From JBDRMN01 sp043812055 (GTDB lineage Bacteria; Patescibacteriota; Gracilibacteria; JAHISY01): a DNA stretch of 34,503 nucleotides. The first letter of the stretch is position 1, and every line of letters begins with the position of its first letter. Position numbers and translations under genes: made by a program. The notes under the pieces were generated by a model. It did no database searches, had not been told where the DNA came from, and worked only from the letters and a program-made list of their open reading frames with translations. Where the stretch lies: the NCBI GenBank assembly GCA_043812055.1, contig JBDRMN010000017.1, positions 1 to 34,503 of the forward strand, given 5' to 3'. Of the stretch, positions 8,659 through 16,735 are shown one piece after another.

Positions 8659-9923
8659 TGAAAGATTTTTCATCAAAAATATCGAAGATCAGAAAGTCGA
8701 GGTTGCGGTTCATCGCGCTTGCCCGAAAAAATTCAACGCCGCTTTATCTCTACGACGCAGTAGAGGTAAAAGTAAATTTGACCAGATTCAAGCAAGCTTT
8801 CGCCAAATCCGGGCTGCCGGTAAAAATTTTTTACGCGATCAAAAGCAATCCCTACCCGGACCTGTTGAAAACAATTGTGAACGAAGGAGCGTGTTTGGAC
8901 GCCTCCAGCCAGCGTGAATTGAAACTGGCCCTGGCCGCTAAGGCAAAACAGATTATCTACACCGGACCGGCCAAAACCACGGAAGCTTTCCGACTGATCT
9001 TAAGACACCGCAAAAAAATTACCGTCAATCTGGACAGCTTCCGAGAGCTTGAGCTGCTTGCCAAATTAGCCCAGCAAAGAAAGGTCGTGGTCCGTTGCGG
9101 TGTTCGCGTCCACACTGCACAGCAACAGGGTTGGACGAAGTTTGGTATCGCGCTCGACAAATTACGAAAATTTTATGATCAGGCACGCAAACATTCTGCG
9201 CTCAAGTTCTGTGGAATTCAGTTCCATATCAGCCTCAATAAAAATCCTAAAAAATACGTAGCGACGCTGCAAGAGCTTGCCAAATACTTGCGAACTAATT
9301 TTTCGACAAACGAATTGAGTGAATTTAAATACGTTGATATTGGTGGCGGTTTTTACCCGGCAGCTTTCGAAGGCATCCACTCCTGGAACCCCAAGCAAGT
9401 TATGGACTTCGGCAATGGAGCTAACGCTCACTTCAAAAATATTTTGGCGGACAAATTTAAACCGCGCTACCTACCTATCAGAACTGATCCGATTGAAAAA
9501 TTCGCCAAAGAGATCGCGAAAGCTTGGCGGGATCAGATCCGCACACTTTTGCCGAGTGCGCGACTTTATGCCGAGCCCGGACGCTTCATCTCCCATAGCG
9601 CTATGCACTTTCTTTTGAAAGTAGCAGACCTAAAAGATGGCAGAGTTGCCATCCTCGATGGTGGCACCAACATGATTGGTTGGGAAAAATATCAATTTTT
9701 TTATTACGCACCAATTTTTAATTTAGCGCATTTTAGTTCGACCCGAGAGCAGCCCTGCATCCTGTATGGCTCGCTCTGTACTCCGGATGATCTTTGGGGT
9801 TATTATTTTTACGGAAAAAAAATAGCAATCGGTGATATCCTCCTGATTCCTTTTCAGGGAGCTTACACTTATACTTTGGCTCAAAATTTCATTAAGGCAA
9901 TTCCTCAAGTTGTTAACCTCTAA
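8658..9923 (+). CDS. PLP-dependent fold-type III decarboxylase (DAP-decarboxylase-like)
   Basis: 421 residues of the alanine-racemase-barrel plus beta-domain type. The Schiff-base lysine is K62 in FYAIKSNP; GGGFYP binds the PLP phosphate; YAEPGRFIS is the family EPGR motif; LYGSLCTPDD (C374, D377/D378) is the cysteine/acidic motif contributed across the dimer, and GAYTYT closes the C-terminus. These match the diaminopimelate / carboxynorspermidine / arginine decarboxylase superfamily, and substrate cannot be told from sequence. An insertion of about 40 residues after GGGFYP (FEGIHSWNPKQVMDF...) differs from standard LysA. Because it sits with ATP-grasp ligases and a second decarboxylase, a special-metabolite role is more likely than lysine biosynthesis (inference). 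Confidence 0.85.
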   Translation: MKDFSSKISKIRKSRLRFIALARKNSTPLYLYDAVEVKVNLTRFKQAFAKSGLPVKIFYAIKSNPYPDLLKTIVNEGACLDASSQRELKLALAAKAKQIIYTGPAKTTEAFRLILRHRKKITVNLDSFRELELLAKLAQQRKVVVRCGVRVHTAQQQGWTKFGIALDKLRKFYDQARKHSALKFCGIQFHISLNKNPKKYVATLQELAKYLRTNFSTNELSEFKYVDIGGGFYPAAFEGIHSWNPKQVMDFGNGANAHFKNILADKFKPRYLPIRTDPIEKFAKEIAKAWRDQIRTLLPSARLYAEPGRFISHSAMHFLLKVADLKDGRVAILDGGTNMIGWEKYQFFYYAPIFNLAHFSSTREQPCILYGSLCTPDDLWGYYFYGKKIAIGDILLIPFQGAYTYTLAQNFIKAIPQVVNL

Positions 9924-9925
9924 CT

Positions 9926-11110
9926 ATGCAAAACATACCTTCCAAAACGATTTTCGATTACATCAGCAAGACTGAATTCGAGAAAATCAAAGAGTTTTCC
10001 GCTAACAAAAAAACTCCTTTCCTGATTATCAATCTGGAAAAAGTCAGCCAGAGTTATGACAAATTGAAAGAAGCTTTTTCTTTCGCGAAGATTTACTTCG
10101 CCGTAAAAGCTAATCCTAATGCTAAAATCATCGAACTAATTAAACAAAAGGGCTCTTTTTTTGATACTGCTACGATTTACGAAATTAAACAGTTATTAAG
10201 TCTGGGTATCCCCGCAAAAAAAATGAGCTTCGGCAATACAATCAAAAAAGAAAGCGATATCGCTTTTGCTTACCAGAAAGGAATTCGGATTTTTGTTACG
10301 GACTCTTTTAGTGACCTCCACAAAATTGCTCGTCAGGCACCCGGCTCGCGAGTTTTCTTCCGTATCATCACGGAAGGTGGTGGAGCCGACTGGCCGCTTT
10401 CTCGCAAATTCGGCGCCCACCCTGACATGATTTATGATTTAATCTTGGAAGCTAAAAAAATAGGTCTAACTCCTTATGGAATTTCATTTCACGTCGGATC
10501 ACAACAAAGGCATATTGGACAGTGGGATAGCGCTATTGCTCAGGTGAAGCGTTTATTTCAATTAGCAGCGCAGGAGGGAATCCAACTTCAATCTATAAAC
10601 CTGGGGGGAGGCTTTCCAGCCAATTATTTACAACCAGCGCAAAGTTTACAAACTTACACTAAAGAAATAAAAAGGTTTTTGAAGAAAAATTTTGGCGAAA
10701 AATTACCAGAGATCATCATTGAGCCTGGCCGATCAATCGTAGGGGATGCCGGAGTGATTGTTAGTGAGATTATTACAATTTCAAAAAAGTCAGCATCCAG
10801 CGAAAATGATTGGGTTTATCTCGATATCGGTAAATTTGGCGGACTGATCGAGACTATCGATGAGGCGATCAAATATCCTATTTTCACGGAAAAGACCGAC
10901 CCGCAACAGCTGAAAGAAGTGATCCTGGCCGGACCGACTTGTGATAGCATGGATATTTTGTATGAAAATTTCAAATACAATCTACCAAAAGAAATTCAAG
11001 AAGGCGATAGGATTTATATCCTCACTGCCGGAGCATATACCACTGCGTACAGCTCAATATGCTTTAACGGAATACCACCCCTCAAGAAAAATGTATTAAA
11101 AATTTTGTAA
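9926..11110 (+). CDS. PLP-dependent ornithine/lysine decarboxylase-like protein (fold type III)
   Basis: 394 residues. K61 in YFAVKANPN is the PLP lysine; FHVGSQ, INLGGGFPANY, IIEPGRSIVGD and AGPTCDSMD (C339, D340) are the ornithine/lysine decarboxylase signatures; the end GAYTTAYSSICFNG matches the ODC-type C-terminus. Expected reaction: decarboxylation of ornithine, lysine or a related basic amino acid to a diamine in the cytoplasm. The preference cannot be assigned. It begins 2 nt after the previous decarboxylase and is the last gene of the cluster. Two different decarboxylases side by side are unusual and suggest two different substrates, or a heteromer in which one partner supplies part of the active site. 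Confidence 0.87.
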   Translation: MQNIPSKTIFDYISKTEFEKIKEFSANKKTPFLIINLEKVSQSYDKLKEAFSFAKIYFAVKANPNAKIIELIKQKGSFFDTATIYEIKQLLSLGIPAKKMSFGNTIKKESDIAFAYQKGIRIFVTDSFSDLHKIARQAPGSRVFFRIITEGGGADWPLSRKFGAHPDMIYDLILEAKKIGLTPYGISFHVGSQQRHIGQWDSAIAQVKRLFQLAAQEGIQLQSINLGGGFPANYLQPAQSLQTYTKEIKRFLKKNFGEKLPEIIIEPGRSIVGDAGVIVSEIITISKKSASSENDWVYLDIGKFGGLIETIDEAIKYPIFTEKTDPQQLKEVILAGPTCDSMDILYENFKYNLPKEIQEGDRIYILTAGAYTTAYSSICFNGIPPLKKNVLKIL

Positions 11111-11185
11111 AAGTTAGTGGTATTACCCCCATTATCTAAAGATGATCTTAGGCGTAACTATTACAATATCTAGATATTATTTTTT

Positions 11186-11229
11186 AAAAATGAGACAACC
11201 CTTTACGCTGTTTCGTTTGTCTCATTTTT
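11186..11229. terminator. Hairpin after the ATP-grasp/PLP cluster
   Basis: AAAAATGAGACAA (11186-11198) and TTGTCTCATTTTT (11217-11229) are perfect 13-bp inverted arms around an 18-nt loop, ending in a T-rich run (TTTTTCTTT). It lies 76 nt after the decarboxylase stop and could end that transcript. The stem is AT-rich, and its right arm is also the left edge of repeat copy 2, so it may equally be a mobile-repeat terminus. Confidence 0.45.
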
Positions 11230-11355
11230 CTTTCGCGACCCACGTGCCTGCCGGCAGGCAGGCCTTCGGGCAGCTTCGGGAAAATCCCCGAAGTCCTCCG
11301 TAGCTTGAGCGAAGCCCCAAAGGGGCCACGCAGTGGCGGCGGGGTTATTTCATTT
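11219..11355. repeat. Dispersed repeat element, copy 2
   Basis: Homologous to 4468-4660 but shorter. Same order of blocks: GTCTCATTT, CGACCCAC, GCCTGCCGGCAGGC (11246-11259), CCCCGAAGTCCTCCGTAGC, GGGGCCACGCAGTGGCGGCG, then a TTTCATTT end at the permease stop codon. Both copies lie downstream of genes in the same orientation. Confidence 0.8.
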
Positions 11356-12574
11356 ATTCAAACCTCAGTGCATCAATCGGTTTCAAACGCGAGGCTTTGT
11401 AGGCGGGGAAGATTCCGAAAAAAATCCCGATTGAGACCGAGAAAACAAAGGCCAGGATAATCGAAAAGAGTGAAACCGTTGTTTCGATTGGGGCGTATTT
11501 CCTGATAATAATCGTGCCACCAACTGCCAGAATGATGCCAACCATACCGCCAAATACACTGATCAATGTAGATTCTGTCAGGAATTGCGCCAGGATATCG
11601 CGGCGGCGCGCGCCCACCGCTTTGCGAATACCGATTTCGCGCGTGCGTTCGGTGACAGAGACGAGCATGATATTCATTACGCCGATACCACCGACTATGA
11701 GCGAGATGGCGGCAATGCCTCCGAGCAGGATCGTGAAAATTTTTGTCACATCATTGAGTGTTTCAATGGCGTCGGTTTGATTCAAGACGCTGAAATCCGC
11801 ATCTTCCGCGTTGCTGATTTGGTGGGATTGCAAAAGTTCGTTGGTGATTTCGGTTTTGCTTGCCTCGATGGCCTGGGCGTCGGCTACCGAGATGTAAATC
11901 GTACTCACCTGATCGCCGACACCAAAGACGCGCACTTGGGCAGTTGAGAGTGGGATAAAAACAACATTGTCGGCATTCCCAAAACCTTGCTGGCCTTTTG
12001 ACTCCATCACACCGATTACGGTGAAGATACCGTTTTCGATGCGAATATCGGTGCCAATCGGGTCAGCACCATTGAAAAGATTTGCGGCAACGGTTTGGCC
12101 CAAGACTGCCACACGATCGAGCTGCTGCTGGTTGCCCGCACTGATGAAACGCCCGGCGGCAACATGGGCATTGCGGACTGTCTCGTAAGCAGGCAAAACT
12201 CCCGTGATGGTGGCGTTTGTATTTTGGCTACCGAGAATTACTTGTTTGCGCCCCGAATATTCTGGGGAAATGGCGCTGAGGCCGGCTGTCTCAGCCTGAA
12301 TCATAGCGACATCGTCATTGGTCAGCGTCCCTCGACCGCCGCCGGAACTGCCGCGTACATTGGTTTGATTGGTACCGCCAGGAGTGATGATGAGCAGATT
12401 GCTGCCGAGCTGTTGGATACGGTTAGTGACATTTTTTTGCGCGCCTTCGCCAATGGCAACCATGACAATTACCGAGGCCACGCCAATAATAATACCGAGC
12501 ATCGTGAGCCCCGAACGGAGCTTATTGTCTGCAATTGTGTTCACGGCGTCGATAATGCTTTCAAAAAAATTCAT
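11354..12574 (-). CDS. MacB-type ABC transporter permease
   Basis: 406 residues with the MacB/FtsX topology: N-terminal cytoplasmic helix (FFESIIDAVNTIADNKLRS), TM1 (~20-42), a large extracytoplasmic domain (~45-275), then three C-terminal membrane helices. The TREIGIRKAVGARRRDI coupling motif contacts the ATPase, and the protein ends FPAYKASRLKPIDALRFE as in the family. Unlike Gram-negative MacB, permease and ATPase are separate proteins, as in YknYZ-type systems of monoderms. Its start overlaps the ATPase stop by 4 nt (ATGA), so the two are translationally coupled. It forms the exporter with the ATPase and the adaptor; substrate unknown. Confidence 0.92.
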   Translation of the reverse strand: MNFFESIIDAVNTIADNKLRSGLTMLGIIIGVASVIVMVAIGEGAQKNVTNRIQQLGSNLLIITPGGTNQTNVRGSSGGGRGTLTNDDVAMIQAETAGLSAISPEYSGRKQVILGSQNTNATITGVLPAYETVRNAHVAAGRFISAGNQQQLDRVAVLGQTVAANLFNGADPIGTDIRIENGIFTVIGVMESKGQQGFGNADNVVFIPLSTAQVRVFGVGDQVSTIYISVADAQAIEASKTEITNELLQSHQISNAEDADFSVLNQTDAIETLNDVTKIFTILLGGIAAISLIVGGIGVMNIMLVSVTERTREIGIRKAVGARRRDILAQFLTESTLISVFGGMVGIILAVGGTIIIRKYAPIETTVSLFSIILAFVFSVSIGIFFGIFPAYKASRLKPIDALRFE

Positions 12575-13230
12575 ACGATTATGCCATCTTTTAGATTAAT
12601 GATTCGCTTGGCACGGGAAGCAACTTCGGATTCATGAGTGACTATGATAATGGTTTTTCCCTCCTGATTAAGCTTGGCCAAAACATCCATAATTTCTTGG
12701 CCGGTTCGCGAATCCAGTGCTCCAGTTGGCTCGTCGGCGAGAATGATTTCTGGTCTGGCGGCAATGACGCGAGCAATGGCGACGCGTTGTTGTTCTCCCC
12801 CGGACATTTCACTGGGTTCGTTTTGCATCCGATCACTGAGCCCCACGGTAATCAGCGCCTCAGCCGCGCGTTTTTCTCGTTCCGGTCGGCCAACGCCCTG
12901 GTACATCAGAGGAGTGCCGACTTGCCTGATCGCATTCAAACGCGGCAGCAGATTGTAAGATTGGAAAACAAAACCAATCAGACGACTGCGGATTACAGCA
13001 TGTTCGTCTTCACTCAGGCTTTCGACTGCTTTACCGTCCAAAAAATAATTACCCAAGCTCGGCGTATCGAGCAGTCCGATCATATTCATGAGTGTCGACT
13101 TGCCTGATCCACTTTGTCCCATGATGGCGACGAATTCACCCTTGGCGATTGTGAGTGAAATATTATGCAAAACATGGAATTCTTGACCACCTAATCGGTA
13201 GGTCTTCGTAATATTACTGAGCTGAATCAT
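12571..13230 (-). CDS. ABC transporter ATP-binding protein (MacB/LolD type)
   Basis: 219 residues, the normal length for a stand-alone ATPase of this family. Walker A is GQSGSGKST (38-46), the signature is MSGGEQQRVA (142-151), and Walker B is IILADEPTG (162-170), with H-loop IIIVTHESEVA near the C-terminus. It drives the mechanotransmission-type permease encoded immediately downstream (4-nt overlap). The adaptor gene lies 60 nt upstream on the same strand, completing a three-gene export operon. Confidence 0.93.
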   Translation of the reverse strand: MIQLSNITKTYRLGGQEFHVLHNISLTIAKGEFVAIMGQSGSGKSTLMNMIGLLDTPSLGNYFLDGKAVESLSEDEHAVIRSRLIGFVFQSYNLLPRLNAIRQVGTPLMYQGVGRPEREKRAAEALITVGLSDRMQNEPSEMSGGEQQRVAIARVIAARPEIILADEPTGALDSRTGQEIMDVLAKLNQEGKTIIIVTHESEVASRAKRIINLKDGIIV

Positions 13231-13290
13231 AAATAATCTTGATTGCTTGATTTTGATAAATTTGCCCGGAGGTTTTTGGCGCTGAACGAA

Positions 13291-15360
13291 TTAGTGCGGT
13301 CCGTCTCCGCCGGTGCCAGTCGCGCGAAAAATCTGGCGGACAGGATTCTGTGTCTGGTTTTGACTACCAGCATTATCGCTGGGACCCTGTCCGCTCATGG
13401 TACTCGGATCGAAAACCACGACGATGTCGCCCTGCAGGAGACCGGATTTGATTGCCGTTTTTTTACCGTCAGAAATACCAATTTCAATTTTGATGCGTTG
13501 CTCCTGACCATCGACTATTTTACGGACAAAATTCTCACCATCACGCGACGAGATAGCGCCAGTCGGTGCAGTTAGCACATTTTTTTCTTCGGCAATAATG
13601 ACATTGGCGGCTGCGGTCATACCGGAAAGAATACGCGTCTCACCTCTGTCGATAGTAATCGTCGCCTCGTAAGACACGACGCCGGATTGCTCGACCGGAG
13701 CGGGATCAATCGCTTCGATACTACCCTCGAAAATCTGGCCTGGTAACGCGTCAAAAATCACTTCAACCGACTGCTGCAGTTTTACTTTTACGACATCCAC
13801 TTGATCCAGTGCGATGGCGAGCTGAACGAGATCGGCGTTTTGGATGTAGACATACTTCGTGTCATCCGCCACCAGGTTATCGCCAACTTTGAAATCGATA
13901 GTACTGACAGCTCCATCAAACGGAGCGCGGATTTGGTATTTTGTTTCCAGTGCTTTGCGGGCTTTTTCCAAATCCAGTTCACGCAAGGTCACGCTATTTT
14001 TGGCTAAAGCGACACTCCCACTCGTCGGTCCGCGCTCGACGTCTTTGAGGGCGGCTTCTTGCTGGATGAGATTATTTTGCAGATTTTTTAATTCGTTTTC
14101 TTTGGAGATGCGTTCAAGTGCGGCGTTTGATTTTTTCGTTCCGATTGTTAGTTCTAAATTTTTTAAGGTATTTTGGGTTTGTTGAAGTGAATAAACCGCG
14201 TTTTTATAAGTATTTTCTTTCGCGCTGGGGTCATTTAAATCATTGATTTTTGTCAGCACGCCATTGATGGCAGTGAGTTGACTTTGACTACTGTTGCGAT
14301 TGCTGATCATGCTGGACTTCAGACTGTCGAGTTCGCTCTGGACAAAACTTGCCGAGCTGATGCTATCGCCGAGTAGGGCATAAGTATCGTTGGTAACTTG
14401 AGTTGTCGCAATAAGCGCATCTTGAATTATTTGCAGATAAGCCAAAACAGTGCCAGCTGAAGCATTGGTGATATCCAAATTGTCAGACGACGCAATGGCA
14501 TCTTTTTGTTTTCTGCGAGCAACCCAGAAGCTGCTTTGGGCGTCGATTAAAGTACTGCTGTCGAGCGCGCCGAGATTATTTTCAAAATAATCGTTGAGCT
14601 CTTCCGTTCCTTTATCGAGCGCCAAGACAGCATTGATGTCATCCAGAATGGTATCGATCTGAGCGATAGCAGATTTGCCTTTGATAATCCCATCGGACAC
14701 GGTGGCGGCATAGGTATTGCTGGCGCTTGTCAAAGTGATGCCACCTTGGGCGGATTGTAAATCACTGAGATCTTTTGCGGCGATCTCGACTGTTTTTTGT
14801 TTATTGGCAATATCAAGTTTGGCCAATTCAAGTTGCCGGTCTAGCTCGGAGATTGTCGCTTTTTCGGCCTCTTTGGATAAAATCACGGCCTGCTTTGCAA
14901 CGGCAATTTTTTGTTTGGTGTCGGCAACAGCATTGCGAGAAGAAAGCAGTTGAGATCTGGTACTGCCATTCAAAAGTTCCTGGAGATTCAATTGGCTATT
15001 GGCCAGATTGGTTTCGTTTTGCTTAATGTCACTTAGTGCATCGGTCTCATCCAGAGAAGCGATAAGTTGATCTTTTTTTACCTCGTCGCCCTCTTTCACA
15101 TAGACAGCAGCTACCTTACCGACCTGGTTGAAGCGGAGTTTTTGCTCATTGGCAAGCTTGGCTTTGCCGACTACTTTGACAGTGGAATAAATATTTCCGC
15201 GCATGACTTCGGCGGTTACCAGATTATCTTCAGTAGATCCACTGTCAGCACCAGCCCAATAATAAAAACCGGCGAAAGCCACAACAGCAACGACCACTGC
15301 AATAATGTGTTTCCTTCTGACTTGTGCCAGCGTTCTTTTGAGGCTGTGCCAATAGGGCAT
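13291..15360 (-). CDS. MacA/HlyD-type adaptor with enlarged coiled-coil region
   Basis: 689 residues, against roughly 370-400 for typical MacA. There is a short cytoplasmic start, one membrane anchor (~20-36), then a biotinyl-lipoyl half-motif (VGKVAAVYVKEGDEVKKDQLIASLD). A long Gln/Asn/Ser/Leu-rich helical section (~110-440) contains repeated heptad-like stretches, after which come the second lipoyl half (IRAPFDGAVSTIDFKVGDNL) and beta-barrel/membrane-proximal domains. The tail is Ser/Gln/Asn-rich and glycine-rich. It sits outside the membrane and links the MacB-like permease to the exterior. The long hairpin might span a thick envelope, but that is inferred. First gene of the export operon, with its own promoter. 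Confidence 0.88.
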   Translation of the reverse strand: MPYWHSLKRTLAQVRRKHIIAVVVAVVAFAGFYYWAGADSGSTEDNLVTAEVMRGNIYSTVKVVGKAKLANEQKLRFNQVGKVAAVYVKEGDEVKKDQLIASLDETDALSDIKQNETNLANSQLNLQELLNGSTRSQLLSSRNAVADTKQKIAVAKQAVILSKEAEKATISELDRQLELAKLDIANKQKTVEIAAKDLSDLQSAQGGITLTSASNTYAATVSDGIIKGKSAIAQIDTILDDINAVLALDKGTEELNDYFENNLGALDSSTLIDAQSSFWVARRKQKDAIASSDNLDITNASAGTVLAYLQIIQDALIATTQVTNDTYALLGDSISSASFVQSELDSLKSSMISNRNSSQSQLTAINGVLTKINDLNDPSAKENTYKNAVYSLQQTQNTLKNLELTIGTKKSNAALERISKENELKNLQNNLIQQEAALKDVERGPTSGSVALAKNSVTLRELDLEKARKALETKYQIRAPFDGAVSTIDFKVGDNLVADDTKYVYIQNADLVQLAIALDQVDVVKVKLQQSVEVIFDALPGQIFEGSIEAIDPAPVEQSGVVSYEATITIDRGETRILSGMTAAANVIIAEEKNVLTAPTGAISSRDGENFVRKIVDGQEQRIKIEIGISDGKKTAIKSGLLQGDIVVVFDPSTMSGQGPSDNAGSQNQTQNPVRQIFRATGTGGDGPH

Positions 15361-15368
15361 TGTTCTTT

Positions 15369-15397
15369 TTATTAAAAAGGTCGGCTAGTTTACGCAA
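15369..15397 (-). promoter_or_regulatory. Promoter of the export operon
   Basis: Read on the minus strand: TTGCGT (15397-15392), 17-nt spacer, TAATAA (15374-15369), then 8 nt to the adaptor ATG. Nearly leaderless. Confidence 0.5.
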
Positions 15398-15756
15398 TTT
15401 TATTGTTTAGAGCCATCCAAACAGGTCTGTTGCTTCGCAAATTAGTAAACTTCCCTCTAAATGACACACTCTCTGATAAAAGGGTTTTCTGGAGCAAGCT
15501 AAAACTAGGGGTCTGTAGTTAATACGCAATCTGCTTAAAAATCCTTGCACGAGACGAAAAAATAGGAAGATAGCCTCAAACCTAATTTTAATTTTCTCAC
15601 TTCGCTGGTAATTAAATATTTCGTCAACTAATTTCACACCTATTCTCATAAAACCTTGAATTACTCTTAGTGTCCATCCCCGCCACGTCGTTCGCGAACG
15701 ACGTGGCCAGCCAGTTATTGTTAACGGCGTAGCCAGCCAAAAATAGGTTTTTTGCG
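15398..15756. other. Gene-poor gap between divergent operons
   Basis: No recognised gene. On the minus strand 15407-15649 could encode 80 residues (MRIGVKLVDEIFNYQRSEK...), basic and without a known domain or RBS; it could be an eroded gene or chance. No tRNA, rRNA or known riboswitch pattern is visible. A large palindrome lies at 15682-15707. Confidence 0.4.
15682..15707. repeat. Perfect 26-bp palindrome
   Basis: The half-site GCCACGTCGTTCG is followed immediately by its exact reverse complement, centred between 15694 and 15695. It lies ~100 nt upstream of the pseudouridine synthase gene. It could be a dimeric repressor operator, a cruciform or a palindromic repeat unit; with no loop it is a poor terminator. 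Confidence 0.85.
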
Positions 15757-15779
15757 TAGAATTGCAAAGCTTTTTATTT

Positions 15780-16643
15780 ATGAAAATCACCCTCAGCACC
15801 ACGCGCGCAATCCGTTGTGAAAAGTTCTTACGTGAGAAATTACCTTTTTTGCGTAGAAGTTTTTTGCAGAAACTCTTTCGTAAACGGGAAATCAAAGTTG
15901 GGAATACTGCTCGCGCACTGGATGCGAAAGTTAGCACTGGTGAAAATATCACCGTATTCCTCCCGGATCCCCGCAAATACTTTTTCGACCTGACCGGCAA
16001 TGAGATTTTGTTCGAGGATGGAGACGTCATTGCGTTCAATAAAAGGGCGGGGATTTCCACCCATGCGGGGGTCGGAACGCGGGGGAATGATTTGAGGACT
16101 GCCGCAGAATTCCTCTTGAAACTTAAACTCATCGTCGTGCATCGTATCGACAAAGCCACTAGTGGCGTGATTGTTTTTGCGAAGAATCAACAGACTGCGA
16201 GGACTCTTGAAGATGAATTTCGTAAACGCAAAGTGGGCAAGCAATATTTCGTGGTGGTGGAAGGAATTCCTCGAGCGCGGGAGGGAGTGATTGCTCTGCG
16301 CCTGAAGCGTAAAGGTAAACTGATGGAGATTGATAAAACTGGAGTCGAGGCGGAGACTTCCTGGAAATTGTTAACCCCCGAGATTTCTCGGGGGCGGCAA
16401 AAAACTGCCCTACTCGAGATCGAAATCAAAACCGGACGCATGCACCAAATTCGAGTTCACTTGAGCGCGATAGGTCACCCAGTTATTGGCGATGAGCTTT
16501 ACGGCTACGATAAATCTGAAAAGGCCTTGTTCCCGCGAAAGCGGGGAAGAATGTTATTACATGCGAGCAAGTTAAAAATTTTGGATTACGAATTTGAGGC
16601 TAAAATACCATCAGAATTTCAAATTTCGAATTTTAAGTTTTAA
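15780..16643 (+). CDS. RluA-family RNA pseudouridine synthase
   Basis: 287 residues from ATG 15780. An N-terminal S4-like RNA-binding segment (~1-65, SFLQKLFRKREIKVGNTARA) precedes the catalytic domain with VHRIDKATSG, where D124 is the nucleophilic aspartate. GRMHQIRVHLSAIGHPVIGDELYG is the other RluA hallmark (given here as GRMHQIRVHL). It isomerises uridine in 23S rRNA or tRNA; RluA, RluC or RluD specificity cannot be decided. A TTG start at 15762 is possible but falls on the probable -10 box TAGAAT (15757-15762). Two GC palindromes lie inside the coding sequence (16375-16394 and 16530-16548), and the last residues (FQISNFKF) are encoded by an AT-rich intergenic word array. Confidence 0.9.
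   Translation: MKITLSTTRAIRCEKFLREKLPFLRRSFLQKLFRKREIKVGNTARALDAKVSTGENITVFLPDPRKYFFDLTGNEILFEDGDVIAFNKRAGISTHAGVGTRGNDLRTAAEFLLKLKLIVVHRIDKATSGVIVFAKNQQTARTLEDEFRKRKVGKQYFVVVEGIPRAREGVIALRLKRKGKLMEIDKTGVEAETSWKLLTPEISRGRQKTALLEIEIKTGRMHQIRVHLSAIGHPVIGDELYGYDKSEKALFPRKRGRMLLHASKLKILDYEFEAKIPSEFQISNFKF
16375..16394. repeat. Inverted repeat inside the pseudouridine synthase gene
   Basis: CCCCCGAGA-TT-TCTCGGGGG, a perfect 9-bp stem. It encodes the TPEISRGR stretch between the catalytic core and the GRMHQIRVH motif, a place where family members vary in length. It looks like a palindromic unit inserted in frame. Confidence 0.7.
16530..16548. repeat. Second inverted repeat inside the pseudouridine synthase gene
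   Basis: TTCCCGC-GAAA-GCGGGGAA, a near-perfect hairpin with a GNRA-type loop. The core is like the TTCCCGCGAAAGCGGG palindromes common in intergenic DNA of many bacteria. It encodes FPRKRGR. Confidence 0.65.
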
Positions 16644-16735
16644 AACAATTTTGAATTTATTAATTTTTAAGGTTTGAAAATTCGAACATTCAAACATCCG
16701 ATCTTGTTTTAAAATTTGAAACTTAAAATTTAAAA
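16605..16735. repeat. AT-rich imperfect inverted word array
   Basis: Repeated words such as AATTTCAAATTT, TTTTAAGTTT and TTGAAACTTAAAATTT are arranged as imperfect inverted arms around ~16675. The left arm overlaps the 3' end of the pseudouridine synthase gene and supplies its stop; the right arm ends at the ispG start codon. Confidence 0.65.

Noticed and set aside
11514..13107. Several plus-strand frames of 73-180 codons
   Set aside because: They are antisense to the ABC permease and ATPase genes, which carry full family motifs.
15407..16159. 250-codon minus-strand frame
   Set aside because: Its upstream two thirds is antisense to the clearly real pseudouridine synthase; only the last ~80 codons lie in free DNA.
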